Source: Streptomyces lydicus
Lineage (GTDB): Bacteria; Actinomycetota; Actinomycetes; Streptomycetales; Streptomycetaceae
Assembly (NCBI RefSeq): GCF_004125265.1
Contig: NZ_RDTE01000003.1
Span: forward strand, 6,262,001-6,326,000
Length of the DNA stretch: 64,000 bases
Reading direction: 5' to 3'
Shown here: positions 8,604 to 16,691 of the stretch, piece by piece
Layout of the letters: every line of letters begins with the position of its first letter
Numbering within the stretch: position 1 is the first letter of the stretch
The notes under the pieces: generated by a model
Database searches by the model: none
Told to the model about the DNA's origin: nothing
What the model saw: only the letters and a program-made list of their open reading frames with translations
Program-made: the position numbers and the translations under genes

Positions 8604-11519
8604 TCAGATGGTGCAGACGGACAGGGTGTTGGACGAGGAGGCGCTGCCGCTGGTCGCGGTGTAGCTGGAGAGCAGCACCTGCCCGACGTTGAGGGTGGCC
8701 GTGCAGGTGGCGTTGCCGCTCGCGTTGGCCACGGCGGTGCACGCCACGGGGCCGGCGGGGCCGCCCAGGTGGAAGGTGACCGTCGCGCCCGGAGTCGCGC
8801 CACTCGCGCTGAACGTGGCAGTGGCGAAGGCCCAGGGCAGCGGGGGGACATTGAGCGTGTAGCAGGCAGGGTGCGCGGTGAGCGCCGCCGCCCCGCCCAC
8901 GGCCACGGTTCCGGTCCCGGAGGACCCGGCGCAGTTGCAGGTGCTGCCGGTGGCGGTGAGCACGGTGGCGGTGACGACGTTGGCCCCGGTGGGCAGTGTG
9001 CTGGTGGTGACGGTGGCCTGGCCGGAGGCGTTGGTGAGGCCGACGCCGAGCGGGCCGCTGGTGGCGCTGAACAGCACGGTCGCGCCCGGGACCGGGACGC
9101 CGCCGCAGGTGACGGTCGCCGTGAGGGTCACCGGCTGGCCGACGGCCGGGCGGGCCGGGCTGGACGTCACCGTGACGGCGCAGCTCTGCGCGGCTCCGAC
9201 GTTCACGGTCGCCGTCGTGGCAACGCCGACGCAGGTGCAGGTGGTGGTGCCGGCCAGCACGGTGGCGGTGACGACGGTGGCCCCGGTGGGCAGTGTGCTG
9301 GTGGTGACGGTGGCCTGGCCGGAGGCGTTGGTGACGCCGACGCCGACGCCGAGCGAGCCGCTGGTGGTGCTGAACAGCACGGACGCCCCGGCCACGGGTG
9401 CGCCCCCGCAGGTGACGGTGGCGGTGAGGGTCACCGGCTGGCCCGCGGTCGGGCTTGCGGGGCTGGAGGTCAGGGTGACGGCGCAGCTCTGCGCGGCTCC
9501 GACGTTCACGGTCGCCGTCGTGGCAACGCCGACGCAGGTGCAGGTGGTGGTGCCGGCCAGCACGGTGGCGGTGACGACGGTGGCCCCGGTGGGCAGTGTG
9601 CTGGTGGTGACGGTGGCCTGGCCGGAGGCGTTGGTGACGCCGACGCCGAGCGAGCCGCTGGTGGTGCTGAACAGCACGGACGCCCCGACCACGGGTGCGC
9701 CCCCGCAGGTGACGGTGGCGGTGAGGGTCACCGGCTGGCCTGCGGTCGGGCTTGCGGGGCTGGAGGTCAGGGTGACGGTGCAGCTCTGCGCGGCTCCGAC
9801 GTTCACGGTCGCCGTGGCGGCGATGCCGATGCAGGTGCAGGTGGTGGTGCCCGCGATCACGGTGGCGGTGACGACGTTGGCCCCGGCGGGCAGCCCGCTG
9901 GTGGTGAGGGTTGCTTGGCCGCCGGCCGTGGTGACGCCGACGCCCAGGGAGCCGCTGGTGGTGGCGAAGAGCACGGTTGCGCCGGAGACGGGTGCGCCGC
10001 CGCAGGTGACGGTGGCGGTGAGGGTCACGGGCTGGCCCGCGGTCGGGTTGGCGGGCGTGGAGGTCAGTGTGACCACGCAGTTCGGCGGCGCGGTGACGTT
10101 CACGGTCGCCGTGGCGGCGATGCCGATGCAGGTGCAGGTGGTGGTGCCCGCGATCACGGTGGCGGTGACGACGTTGGCCCCGGCGGGCAGCCCGCTGGTG
10201 GTGAGGGTGGCTTGGCCCGCGGCGGTCGTGACGCCGACGCCCAGGGAGCCGCTGGTGGTGGCGAAGAGCACGGTTGCGCCGGAGACGGGTGCGCCCCCGC
10301 AGGTGACGGAGGCGGTGAGGGTCACGGGCTGGCCCGCGGTCGGATTGGGCGGCGTGGAGGTCAGTGTGACCACGCAGTTCGGCGGCGCGCTGACGGTGAC
10401 GCTGGCCGTGGCGGCGATGCCGATGCAGGTGCAGGTGGTGGTGGCCGCGGTCACGGTGGCCGTGATGACGTTGACGCCGACCGGTAGCAGGCTGGTGGTG
10501 AGGGTTGCTTGGCCGGCGGCCGTCGTGACGCCGACTCCCAGGGAGCCGCTGGTCGTGGCGAAGAGTACGGTCGCTCCCTCCACCGGAGCCCCGTTGCAGG
10601 TGACGCTGGCGGTCAGGGTCACCGGCTGTCCGGCCGCCGGGTTGGCGGGCGTCGAGGTCAGCGTGACCACGCAGTTCGACGGCGCGGCGACGGTGACGTT
10701 GACCGATGCGCTGATGCCGATGCAGACGCAGGTGGTGGTGGCGGCGGCCACGGTGGCCGTGACGACGTTGAGCCCGAGCGGCAGCAGGCTGGTGGTGAGG
10801 GTGGCCTGCCCCAAGGCGGTCGTGACGCCGACGCCCAGCGACCCGCTGGCCGTGGCGAAGGCCACGGTCGCGCCTTCGACGGGGGTGCCGTTGCAGGTGA
10901 CGGTGGCGGTGAAGGTGACCGGCTGTCCGGTGGTCGGGTTGGCGGGTGTGGAGGTCAGCGTGACCGCACAGTTCGACGGCGCGGCGACGGTGACGTTGAC
11001 CGATGCGCTGATGCCGATGCAGACGCAGGTGGTGGTGGCGGCGATCACGGTGGCCGTGACGACGTTGAGCCCGAGCGGCAGCAGGCTGGTGGTGAGGGTG
11101 GCCTGCCCCAAGGCGGTCGTGACGCCGACGCCCAGCGACCCGCTGGCCGTGGCGAAGACGACGGTCGCGCCCTCGACGGGTGTGCCGTCGCAGGTGACGG
11201 TGGCGGTGAAGGTGACCGGCTGTCCGGTGGTCGGGTTGGCGGGTGTGGAGGTCAGCGTGACCGCACAGTTGACCGCCGCCGTGACGGTCACGGTTGCGGT
11301 GGCGGCTCCACTGGTGGCACCGGCGGCCGTCACCACGCCCGTCGTGGTCCCTGTGAACGTGACGCTGGCATTGCCGGAGAGGTCGGCGACCGCGGTCTGC
11401 GGGGTTGCCACGCCGTACGTGAAGGTGATCAGCTCTCCCGCTACGGCACCGCTGACAGCGGCTTGGAAGGTCTGGCCCGTCGTGACCGAGGACGGAGTGA
11501 GAGTGAGAGCGAGTGCCAT
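8604..11519 (-). CDS. giant Ig-like repeat protein, phage tail/fibre type, without signal peptide
   Basis: 971 aa from the ATG at 11519 (GGGG ribosome site 9 bases upstream; the longer frame to 11630 is Arg/Pro-rich and unlikely). Residues 1-83 form an Ig-like domain (ALTLTPSSVTTGQTF). Then come eight tandem repeats of 99 aa (one of 101), each a bacterial Ig-like fold (SxPANPTAGQPVTLTATVTC, GATVLFATTSGSLGVGVT, GQATLTTS, NVVTATV) with four fixed cysteines: N/SC at the start, VTC, and a late CxC (TTTCTCIG). A C-terminal domain of about 93 aa with four cysteines ends the protein. No signal peptide, sortase signal or membrane segment is present. DNA copies are very similar, so the array is recently expanded. 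Such proteins occur in phage tails and capsid decorations, and the two genes downstream are phage-type too. Confidence 0.8.
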   Translation of the reverse strand: MALALTLTPSSVTTGQTFQAAVSGAVAGELITFTYGVATPQTAVADLSGNASVTFTGTTTGVVTAAGATSGAATATVTVTAAVNCAVTLTSTPANPTTGQPVTFTATVTCDGTPVEGATVVFATASGSLGVGVTTALGQATLTTSLLPLGLNVVTATVIAATTTCVCIGISASVNVTVAAPSNCAVTLTSTPANPTTGQPVTFTATVTCNGTPVEGATVAFATASGSLGVGVTTALGQATLTTSLLPLGLNVVTATVAAATTTCVCIGISASVNVTVAAPSNCVVTLTSTPANPAAGQPVTLTASVTCNGAPVEGATVLFATTSGSLGVGVTTAAGQATLTTSLLPVGVNVITATVTAATTTCTCIGIAATASVTVSAPPNCVVTLTSTPPNPTAGQPVTLTASVTCGGAPVSGATVLFATTSGSLGVGVTTAAGQATLTTSGLPAGANVVTATVIAGTTTCTCIGIAATATVNVTAPPNCVVTLTSTPANPTAGQPVTLTATVTCGGAPVSGATVLFATTSGSLGVGVTTAGGQATLTTSGLPAGANVVTATVIAGTTTCTCIGIAATATVNVGAAQSCTVTLTSSPASPTAGQPVTLTATVTCGGAPVVGASVLFSTTSGSLGVGVTNASGQATVTTSTLPTGATVVTATVLAGTTTCTCVGVATTATVNVGAAQSCAVTLTSSPASPTAGQPVTLTATVTCGGAPVAGASVLFSTTSGSLGVGVGVTNASGQATVTTSTLPTGATVVTATVLAGTTTCTCVGVATTATVNVGAAQSCAVTVTSSPARPAVGQPVTLTATVTCGGVPVPGATVLFSATSGPLGVGLTNASGQATVTTSTLPTGANVVTATVLTATGSTCNCAGSSGTGTVAVGGAAALTAHPACYTLNVPPLPWAFATATFSASGATPGATVTFHLGGPAGPVACTAVANASGNATCTATLNVGQVLLSSYTATSGSASSSNTLSVCTI
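8900..11270 (-). repeat. eight 297-bp coding tandem repeats inside the Ig-like gene
   Basis: The repeat period is 297 bp; one unit near 9.3 kb is 303 bp because two codons (Gly-Val) are duplicated. Neighbouring units are the most alike (units near 9.2-9.8 kb, 9.8-10.4 kb and 10.7-11.3 kb form near-identical groups), the pattern expected from unequal crossing-over. Confidence 0.85.
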
Positions 11520-11807
11520 GGTGGACAGCCCCTTTCGAAGGCTCCGTGAAGGAGGCGGGGAGCTGCTGCACGCCGGAGGGCAGGGAACCGCCCGAGCGCG
11601 CTCACCTGTCAGGGGTGCCCTCAAGAACACGACGAAGCCACATCACACCGGCAGCTGTTCATGGTCCCCCGACAGGGGATGGGCACCCCACCGTCAGTAG
11701 CACCGATTGAAGGGAACGGCGGGACACCGCGCTACGGTTGGCGACCGGTTTAGCCCGTATGGCGCAGCGCGCGTCAGCGGCGCGTACCGCCCCCGGTCAC
11801 ATGCCGA

Positions 11808-11849
11808 CAGGACGACGGCCCCCGCCGGGCAGCGGGGGCCGTCGTCCTG
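11808..11849 (-). terminator. 18-bp hairpin ending the XRE-DUF397 operon
   Basis: 11808-11825 pairs with 11832-11849 around a 6-base loop, 18 bases after the DUF397 stop codon. There is no T-tract on the minus strand, as is common for Streptomyces terminators. The rest of 11520-11867 (promoter side of the Ig-repeat gene) shows no other gene. Confidence 0.65.
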
Positions 11850-11867
11850 CAGAGGTGCTGCCGGGAC

Positions 11868-12155
11868 TCAGCCGGCGAACTCACCGCCCTTGACCGCGGT
11901 GACGAACGACGACCAGCCGCCGGCGGGGAAGACGAGCGCCGGACCGTCCGGGTTCTTGGAGTCACGGACGGGGACGAGGCCGTGGGTCTCGGTGAGGGCG
12001 CGGGAGAATTCGATGCATTCCCCGCCGTTGGCGTCGCTGTAGGACGACTTGGTCCACGTGAAATCGCGGGAGAACTCGACGCAGTCCCCGCCGTTGCCCT
12101 CGCTGTAGGACGACTTGACCCACGTGGCGACAGCGAGATCCAAGTCGGGGCTCAT
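11868..12155 (-). CDS. DUF397 protein with duplicated core motif
   Basis: 95 aa. DUF397 proteins are small Streptomyces proteins nearly always encoded next to an XRE/DUF5753 regulator; they are thought to work with it, in a toxin-antitoxin-like or developmental-control role. The core motif WxKSSYSxxNGGxCxEF occurs twice here, at about residues 12-28 and 34-50, followed by the usual VRDSKNPDGPAL and a final WSSFVTAVKGGEF. One copy is the norm, so the N-terminal part looks duplicated. ATGA overlap with the regulator gene at 12152-12155 shows translational coupling. Confidence 0.9.
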   Translation of the reverse strand: MSPDLDLAVATWVKSSYSEGNGGDCVEFSRDFTWTKSSYSDANGGECIEFSRALTETHGLVPVRDSKNPDGPALVFPAGGWSSFVTAVKGGEFAG

Positions 12156-12982
12156 GCTCGGTACTCCTTCAGCAGAGACTTGATCAGGGGCAATGACTCA
12201 TCCGGGGACAACGCATTCGCCCTGAGCAAATCATAGTCGTCCAGGGCCGCATCGACTGCTTGTTCGGAGTCATGCATCCGGGCTCCTGCCCGGGTCTCCG
12301 TGTACAACACCGTGCGGGAAGTCGGAAAGCGCAACACGATGAAGGGCATCGTGGATGTGGCCGGGATACCCGCGGAGAAGGGCATGACCTGGAGCTCGAC
12401 ACGTGGTGAGGTGCCCACCGTCAGCAGGTAGTCGAGCTGTCCGGTCATGACCTCGGCGCCACCGACCATGGTTCGCAGGCATGCCTCATGAAGGATGACC
12501 CACAGGCGCGGCGGAGCGTCCCGCTCGAACACCTCGCGCCGTCGTAGTCGCGCGGCGACCTTGTCCTCGATCGCCTCCGCACTCGCATGAGGGTTGGATA
12601 CGCGGAAGACGGACCGTGCATAGCCCTCTGTCTGGACCATGCCTGCCACGAGGTTGGTCTGATAGGTCAGAATCCGCGAAGCCTTACGCTCCAGATTGAG
12701 ATACGGCACGAACCAACTCGGGTGCTCCCCGTCGTCGATCCTCTCTAACATCCCCGAGAACAAATCTCCCGTCCCGAAGGTGAAATCGCACCCCTTGGCG
12801 AACTTCTGACTGGGTCTGGGGAGCAGCGTGCCGGACTCGACCTTGCTGACGTATCCCTCGGAGTAGCCCGTGGCCTTGCCCAGCTGTTTCTGGGTGAGCT
12901 TGCGGGCCAGCCGGACCTGTCTGATGTCACGGCCGAATCGCTCCAGCGGATTCAAGTGCTCGGGCGGCGTCGTCTCGTCCAA
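12152..12982 (-). CDS. XRE-family regulator with DUF5753 domain
   Basis: 276 aa. The helix-turn-helix occupies about residues 12-65 (IRQVRLARKLTQKQLGKATGYSEGYVSKVE). The DUF5753 domain follows to the C-terminus (LTYQTNLVAGMVQTEGYAR, ELQVMPFSAG). Proteins of this type pair with DUF397 proteins and belong to the WhiJ-like group that influences Streptomyces development. It overlaps the DUF397 gene by four bases and is divergent from the small gene at 13172. Which promoter it controls cannot be read from the sequence. Confidence 0.92.
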   Translation of the reverse strand: MDETTPPEHLNPLERFGRDIRQVRLARKLTQKQLGKATGYSEGYVSKVESGTLLPRPSQKFAKGCDFTFGTGDLFSGMLERIDDGEHPSWFVPYLNLERKASRILTYQTNLVAGMVQTEGYARSVFRVSNPHASAEAIEDKVAARLRRREVFERDAPPRLWVILHEACLRTMVGGAEVMTGQLDYLLTVGTSPRVELQVMPFSAGIPATSTMPFIVLRFPTSRTVLYTETRAGARMHDSEQAVDAALDDYDLLRANALSPDESLPLIKSLLKEYRA

Positions 12983-13171
12983 CGCGGTGACCTCTCGTCC
13001 TGTGCGTGCATACCGGCATCGCGGCAGGTCGCTGACTTGAGCGAGGCCGGTTCAAGCGCCCCCATTCTATTGCCTGTTGCGTTGTCACGGTGACCATTTG
13101 ACTACACCCGGTATCCGGCCGGGTGGTCGAGTCACCGCCATGCGCAAGCCCGTAGTTACGGAGTGGACAAC

Positions 13172-13465
13172 ATGACCGACGCCATCGCGCGCCTCCTGCC
13201 GTGGACCGGCCCGGAGGGCAAGCCGTGCTTTCTCGTCAGTGACGGGACGGGGTATGTGTCCCGTGTCGCCGACGCCATGGAGGCGGCGCAGATGGCGCTG
13301 GCCGCCGAACTCCTCACGGAGGCACGGCGCGTCCTCGCGGGACGGGCCTGGACCTCCGGTGAACTGCACCTGCTGACGGCCGAGTTGAGCGAATCCCTCG
13401 CCGAGGTGCGCCGCGTCGCGGAGAGCCGCGGCGCTCGGCTGGCCGCGCTCGGTGGCGAGGACTGA
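13172..13465 (+). CDS. small conserved protein divergent from the XRE/DUF397 operon
   Basis: 97 aa from ATG 13172, with GGAG 8 bases upstream; a GTG at 13163 is less likely because it overlaps that site. The protein begins MTDAIARLLPWTGPEGKP and then forms an Ala/Glu/Arg-rich helical body (MEAAQMALAAELLTEARRVL, SLAEVRRVAESRGARLAAL). No domain is recognised. Small proteins like this often sit beside XRE/DUF397 pairs in Streptomyces, so a role in the same unit is possible but not shown. The shared 189-bp spacer with the regulator must hold both promoters. Confidence 0.65.
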   Translation: MTDAIARLLPWTGPEGKPCFLVSDGTGYVSRVADAMEAAQMALAAELLTEARRVLAGRAWTSGELHLLTAELSESLAEVRRVAESRGARLAALGGED

Positions 13466-13566
13466 ACAGACCCGCGGCTTGTGCCGGGAGGCGTTCGGGA
13501 TGACGTACGCGCCCAGCAGGGAGCGGGCTCCGGAAGCCGCGGTTCTTAAACCCCGGTCAGCCGACC

Positions 13567-13584
13567 CTCAAGGCTGCCTTAAGG
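13567..13584 (+). promoter_or_regulatory. 11-bp-spaced direct repeat CTNAAGG before the flavoprotein gene
   Basis: CTCAAGG at 13567 and CTTAAGG at 13578 lie exactly 11 bases apart, upstream of the ferric-reductase-like gene. A TATTTT hexamer at 13633-13638 would place a start of transcription near the GTG at 13646. This fits an OmpR-type activator site, by inference only. Confidence 0.4.
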
Positions 13585-13588
13585 ATCC

Positions 13589-15181
13589 GTGGAAAGGGGC
13601 TTGACCTGCTCTTTCCGGAGTCCGGGCAGCCGTATTTTCGACGCCGTGACGATCCAGGCCGACCTCAGCGACGGGTGCGCACCGGGCGGCGCGCCCGGTC
13701 CTGGTGCCCCGACTCCGGGCCCCGCCGACCCACCGCCCACCCACCCGCTGTACTCGCGACTCGCCCCCCGGCATCTGCCGCCCCGGCCGGTCCGCGCGCC
13801 GCGCAGGGCGCCGGGCAGGGCACAGCGGAGGGCGCAGCGCAGGGCGCAGCGCCTGGCACCGGTGCCCGCGCCGCCGCTGCGCCTGACCCCGGCGGCGCTG
13901 CGGCGGGTGCTGGCCGGCGGTGCGGTGCTGGTCGTCGGCCTGTGGCTGGTGCAGGCCGAGCCCTCGGTGCGGCTCGATGCGCTGTTCGCCACCCTGGCCC
14001 ACCTCAGCGGGCTGCTCGCGGGCTACGGAATCCTGGTGCTGCTGCTGCTGATGGCCCGGGTCCCGGCCGTCGAACACGGCGTCGGCGCCGACCGGCTGGC
14101 CCGCTGGCACGCACTCGGCGGCCGCCACGTCCTGACCCTGTGCCTCGCCCACACCGTCTTCGCGCTGTGCGGCTACGCCGCCCACACCGGTACCGACGTC
14201 CTTGACGCCGCCGTCGGCCTGATGGGCTATCCGGGCCTGGCCGCGGCCGCCGTCGGTACCGTGCTGCTTGCCGGCGTCGGCGTCACCTCGGCCCGTACGG
14301 CTCGCAGGCGGCTGCGTCATGAGACGTGGCGCGCCGTCCATCTGCTGACCTACGTGAGCGCCGCCCTCGCCTTCGCCCATCAGCTGTCCGGCCCGGATCT
14401 GGCCGGTGGCCCGGTCGCCGTCTGGCTGTGGACCCTGCTGCACACCACGGTCGGCACCCTGCTGGTCTGGTACCGCCTGGTCGTACCGGTACGCCAGGCG
14501 CTGCGGCACGGCCTGCGGGTCACCGAGGTGCGCACCGAGGGGCCGGATGTGGTCTCGGTCGTCATGCGGGGCGTGGGCCTGGACGCGCTGCGGGCCGAGC
14601 CGGGGCAGTTCTTCCGCTGGCGGTTCCTGAGCCGGCGGTTGTGGCGGACGGCCCTGCCCTTCTCGCTGTCCGCGCCGGTGCGCGATGACACCCTCCGGAT
14701 CACCGTGAAGGCGTGCGGCGACCACACCCGCCGGATTCGCCGGCTGCGGCCGGGCGTACGGGTGCTGGCCACCGGCCCGTTCGGCGCGCTGACCGCACAC
14801 CTGCGGACCCGGCGCAAGGTGCTGCTGCTCGCCGGCGGTGTCGGGATCACCCCGATGCGCGCGCTCTTCGAGACCCTGCCGGGCGGCCCGGGTGACCTCA
14901 CTCTCCTCTACCGGGCGGGCAACGCCGCCCAGTTGGTGCTGCGCGAGGAGTTGGAGGGGATCGCCGCCGCCAGGGGCGCGGCGCTGCACTACCTCCTCGG
15001 CCCGTCCGACGGCCCCTTCGACCCGCTGGCGCCCCGGGCCCTGCGCAACCTCGTCCCTGACCTGGTGGAACACGACGTCTATCTGTGCGGCCCGCCCGGT
15101 ATGTCCAGTGCCGCGGCCGCCGCCCTGGAACGGGCCGGGGTGCCGGCCGGCCGCATCCACTCCGAGGATTTCACCTTCTGA
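13589..15181 (+). CDS. ferric-reductase-like transmembrane flavoprotein
   Basis: Up to 530 aa. The start may be GTG 13589 or GTG 13646 (511 aa, possibly leaderless). Residues 20-95 are a Pro/Ala/Arg-rich cytoplasmic leader. Membrane helices run from about 97 to 290 and contain the histidines expected for heme ligation (GRHVLTLCLAHTVF, ETWRAVHLLTY, LAFAHQL). The second half is a ferredoxin-NADP reductase-type module: flavin site around RTALPFSLS, nucleotide site LLAGGVGITPMRAL, and terminal LCGPPGM. It should move electrons from NAD(P)H across the membrane. In many actinobacteria such genes are followed by FMN-binding and ApbE genes; here only a short secreted remnant follows. Confidence 0.82.
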   Translation: MERGLTCSFRSPGSRIFDAVTIQADLSDGCAPGGAPGPGAPTPGPADPPPTHPLYSRLAPRHLPPRPVRAPRRAPGRAQRRAQRRAQRLAPVPAPPLRLTPAALRRVLAGGAVLVVGLWLVQAEPSVRLDALFATLAHLSGLLAGYGILVLLLLMARVPAVEHGVGADRLARWHALGGRHVLTLCLAHTVFALCGYAAHTGTDVLDAAVGLMGYPGLAAAAVGTVLLAGVGVTSARTARRRLRHETWRAVHLLTYVSAALAFAHQLSGPDLAGGPVAVWLWTLLHTTVGTLLVWYRLVVPVRQALRHGLRVTEVRTEGPDVVSVVMRGVGLDALRAEPGQFFRWRFLSRRLWRTALPFSLSAPVRDDTLRITVKACGDHTRRIRRLRPGVRVLATGPFGALTAHLRTRRKVLLLAGGVGITPMRALFETLPGGPGDLTLLYRAGNAAQLVLREELEGIAAARGAALHYLLGPSDGPFDPLAPRALRNLVPDLVEHDVYLCGPPGMSSAAAAALERAGVPAGRIHSEDFTF

Positions 15182-15264
15182 GGGCGGTGGGGCGGCCCGC
15201 CTTCCGAGGGCCGTCAGGCGCCCCGCCCGTTGCACCACGCCGCGCTCGCCCAGCAGCCGCCGCT

Positions 15265-15318
15265 CGTCCCACCGTCCCTGTTCGTCGCACCGTCCCTGCT
15301 CGTCCCACCGTCCCTGCT
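15265..15318. repeat. 18-bp tandem repeat, three copies
   Basis: The unit CGTCCCACCGTCCCTGTT and two near-copies fill 15265-15318, in the leader between the flavoprotein stop and the small gene at 15382. Confidence 0.75.
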
Positions 15319-15381
15319 CGCCCCGCCCGCCCCTTCTCATCCCGCAGTCCCCGTTCGCCCCCTCGTAAGGAGACCGCCCCC

Positions 15382-15597
15382 ATGGCACGACACCGCAAAC
15401 CGCACACCGTCCCGACCGTCACCGTCCGGGCCCGCCGCCGGCTCGCCGCCTGTCTGCTGGGGGCGAGCGCGCTCACCGCCACCCTGGTGTCCCGGTCGGT
15501 CACTCCGGCCGCTCCGCCCGCCCCCGACCGGGCACCGGCCGGGTACAGCCTCCCGGACCGCGGTGGCGCCGTGGAACTGGTCGGGGTGGAGCGATGA
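15382..15597 (+). CDS. short exported or membrane peptide, possibly a truncated FMN-binding protein
   Basis: 71 aa from ATG 15382 with a strong AAGGAG 9 bases upstream. A basic N-terminus and a hydrophobic stretch (RRRLAACLLGASALTATLV) suggest a signal peptide or single membrane segment; about 35 polar residues follow. It is in the position where an FMN-binding-domain gene usually follows the flavoprotein, but the FMN-binding motif is missing. The stop overlaps a further ATG (ATGA at 15594), whose frame continues only into the repeat-rich terminator region. I infer that an operon tail was lost here. Confidence 0.5.
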   Translation: MARHRKPHTVPTVTVRARRRLAACLLGASALTATLVSRSVTPAAPPAPDRAPAGYSLPDRGGAVELVGVER

Positions 15598-15628
15598 GGA
15601 CCGTAGGCGCCGCCTCCTCCCGCCCCGG

Positions 15629-15707
15629 CGTCTTTGCGGCGTGGCTACGCCAGGCGTCTTTGCGACGTGGCTACGCCGGGAGTCTTTGGCGCGTGGCTAT
15701 GCCAAGG
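15629..15707. repeat. three imperfect 26-bp tandem repeats with internal stem-loops
   Basis: Units at 15629-15654, 15655-15681 and 15682-15707 each contain an inverted GGCGT-GGCT-ACGCC element. The third unit includes the stop codon of the aldo/keto reductase gene. They lie between convergent genes and may act together as a bidirectional terminator. Confidence 0.65.
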
Positions 15708-16551
15708 CGTCCAACTGGGCCATATCCCCGTCCGTGAGGGCGATACCGGCCGCCGCCAGGTTCTCGTCGAGGTGGGCCGGTGAGCCCGTACCGGGGGTGG
15801 GGAGCAGGACGGGGGAGCGGTGCAGCAGCCAGGCCAAGGCGATCTGGCCGGGGGTCGCGCCGTGCCGGGCGGCGACCGCGGCGACCGTGGCGAGCGCCGT
15901 GCCCGCGTCCTCGACCAGCGCGCCGTTGCCCAGCGGGGACCACGGCAGGAACGCCGTGCCCCGCTTCTCGCACAGCTCCAGGACGTCTTCCGCGGCGCGG
16001 TCCAGCAGGTTGTAGCGGTTCTGCACCGAGGCGATCGGGGCGAGCTGCTGGGCCTGTGTCAGCTCTGCCGCGCTGACGGAGTCCAGGCCGATGTGCCGGA
16101 TCTTTCCCGCCTGTTGGAGCTCGGTCAGCGTGCCCAACTGGTCGGCCATCGGCACCTGCGGGTCCAGCCGGTGCAGCTGGTAGAGGTCGAGTGTGTCGGT
16201 GCGCAGCCGCCGCAGGCTCGCCTCGCACATGGCGCGCAGGTCGTCGGGGCGTCCGGCGATGTGCCAGAGGTCCGGGCCGGTACGGACCACGCCGCCCTTG
16301 GTCGCGATCACCAGACCGTCCGGATACGGATGCAGGGCGCGCGCCACCAGCTCCTCGGCCACGTCCGGGCCGTAGTTGTCGGCGGTGTCGATCAGTGTGA
16401 CCCCGCGCTCGACGGCCCGGCGCAGCAGGGCGACGGAGCGCTGCGGATCGTCGTGCCGCGGCCCCCAGTAGCCGGGGCCGGCGAGCCCGCCGGTCCCGAA
16501 CCCCAGCCGCCGGACAGACAGTTCCCCACCGATCGCGAAGATGTTTCCCAT
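15697..16551 (-). CDS. aldo/keto reductase
   Basis: 284 aa, cytoplasmic NADPH-dependent oxidoreductase of the AKR (beta/alpha)8 family. The catalytic tetrad is visible: D55 and Y60 in LIDTADNYG, K85 in IATKGG and H127 in YQLHRLD. The usual C-terminal phosphate-binding signature is replaced by PTPGTGSPAHLDEN, as in several Streptomyces AKRs. The substrate is unknown. It is divergent from the secreted protein gene at 16692; the 140-bp spacer includes short GTATCA repeats. Confidence 0.9.
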   Translation of the reverse strand: MGNIFAIGGELSVRRLGFGTGGLAGPGYWGPRHDDPQRSVALLRRAVERGVTLIDTADNYGPDVAEELVARALHPYPDGLVIATKGGVVRTGPDLWHIAGRPDDLRAMCEASLRRLRTDTLDLYQLHRLDPQVPMADQLGTLTELQQAGKIRHIGLDSVSAAELTQAQQLAPIASVQNRYNLLDRAAEDVLELCEKRGTAFLPWSPLGNGALVEDAGTALATVAAVAARHGATPGQIALAWLLHRSPVLLPTPGTGSPAHLDENLAAAGIALTDGDMAQLDALA

Positions 16552-16650
16552 GGTCGCAGCCCCCTCGCCGTCGTCATCCCTCTCGCCATCGGTATCAGTA
16601 TCAGCATCCGTGAGTGCCCTGCATGGGGGCCTAAGGGCTGTCCCGCGCCG

Positions 16651-16668
16651 TTCTTATATCCCTCTTAT
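16651..16668 (+). promoter_or_regulatory. 11-bp-spaced direct repeat upstream of the secreted TIM-barrel gene
   Basis: TTCTTAT (16651) and CTCTTAT (16662) start 11 bases apart and end 23 bases before ATG 16692. Sequence, phase and distance match the pair before the lipoprotein gene at 4927. Confidence 0.45.
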
Positions 16669-16691
16669 GACTGCACGGCACGATCGGCTTC

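Noticed and set aside
8376..10487. 703-aa and 940-aa plus-strand frames opposite the Ig-repeat gene
   Set aside because: They repeat with the 297-bp period of the Ig array and are Gly/Asp- or Val/Thr-rich mirror images; the minus-strand gene has a proper start, ribosome site and Ig-like domains.
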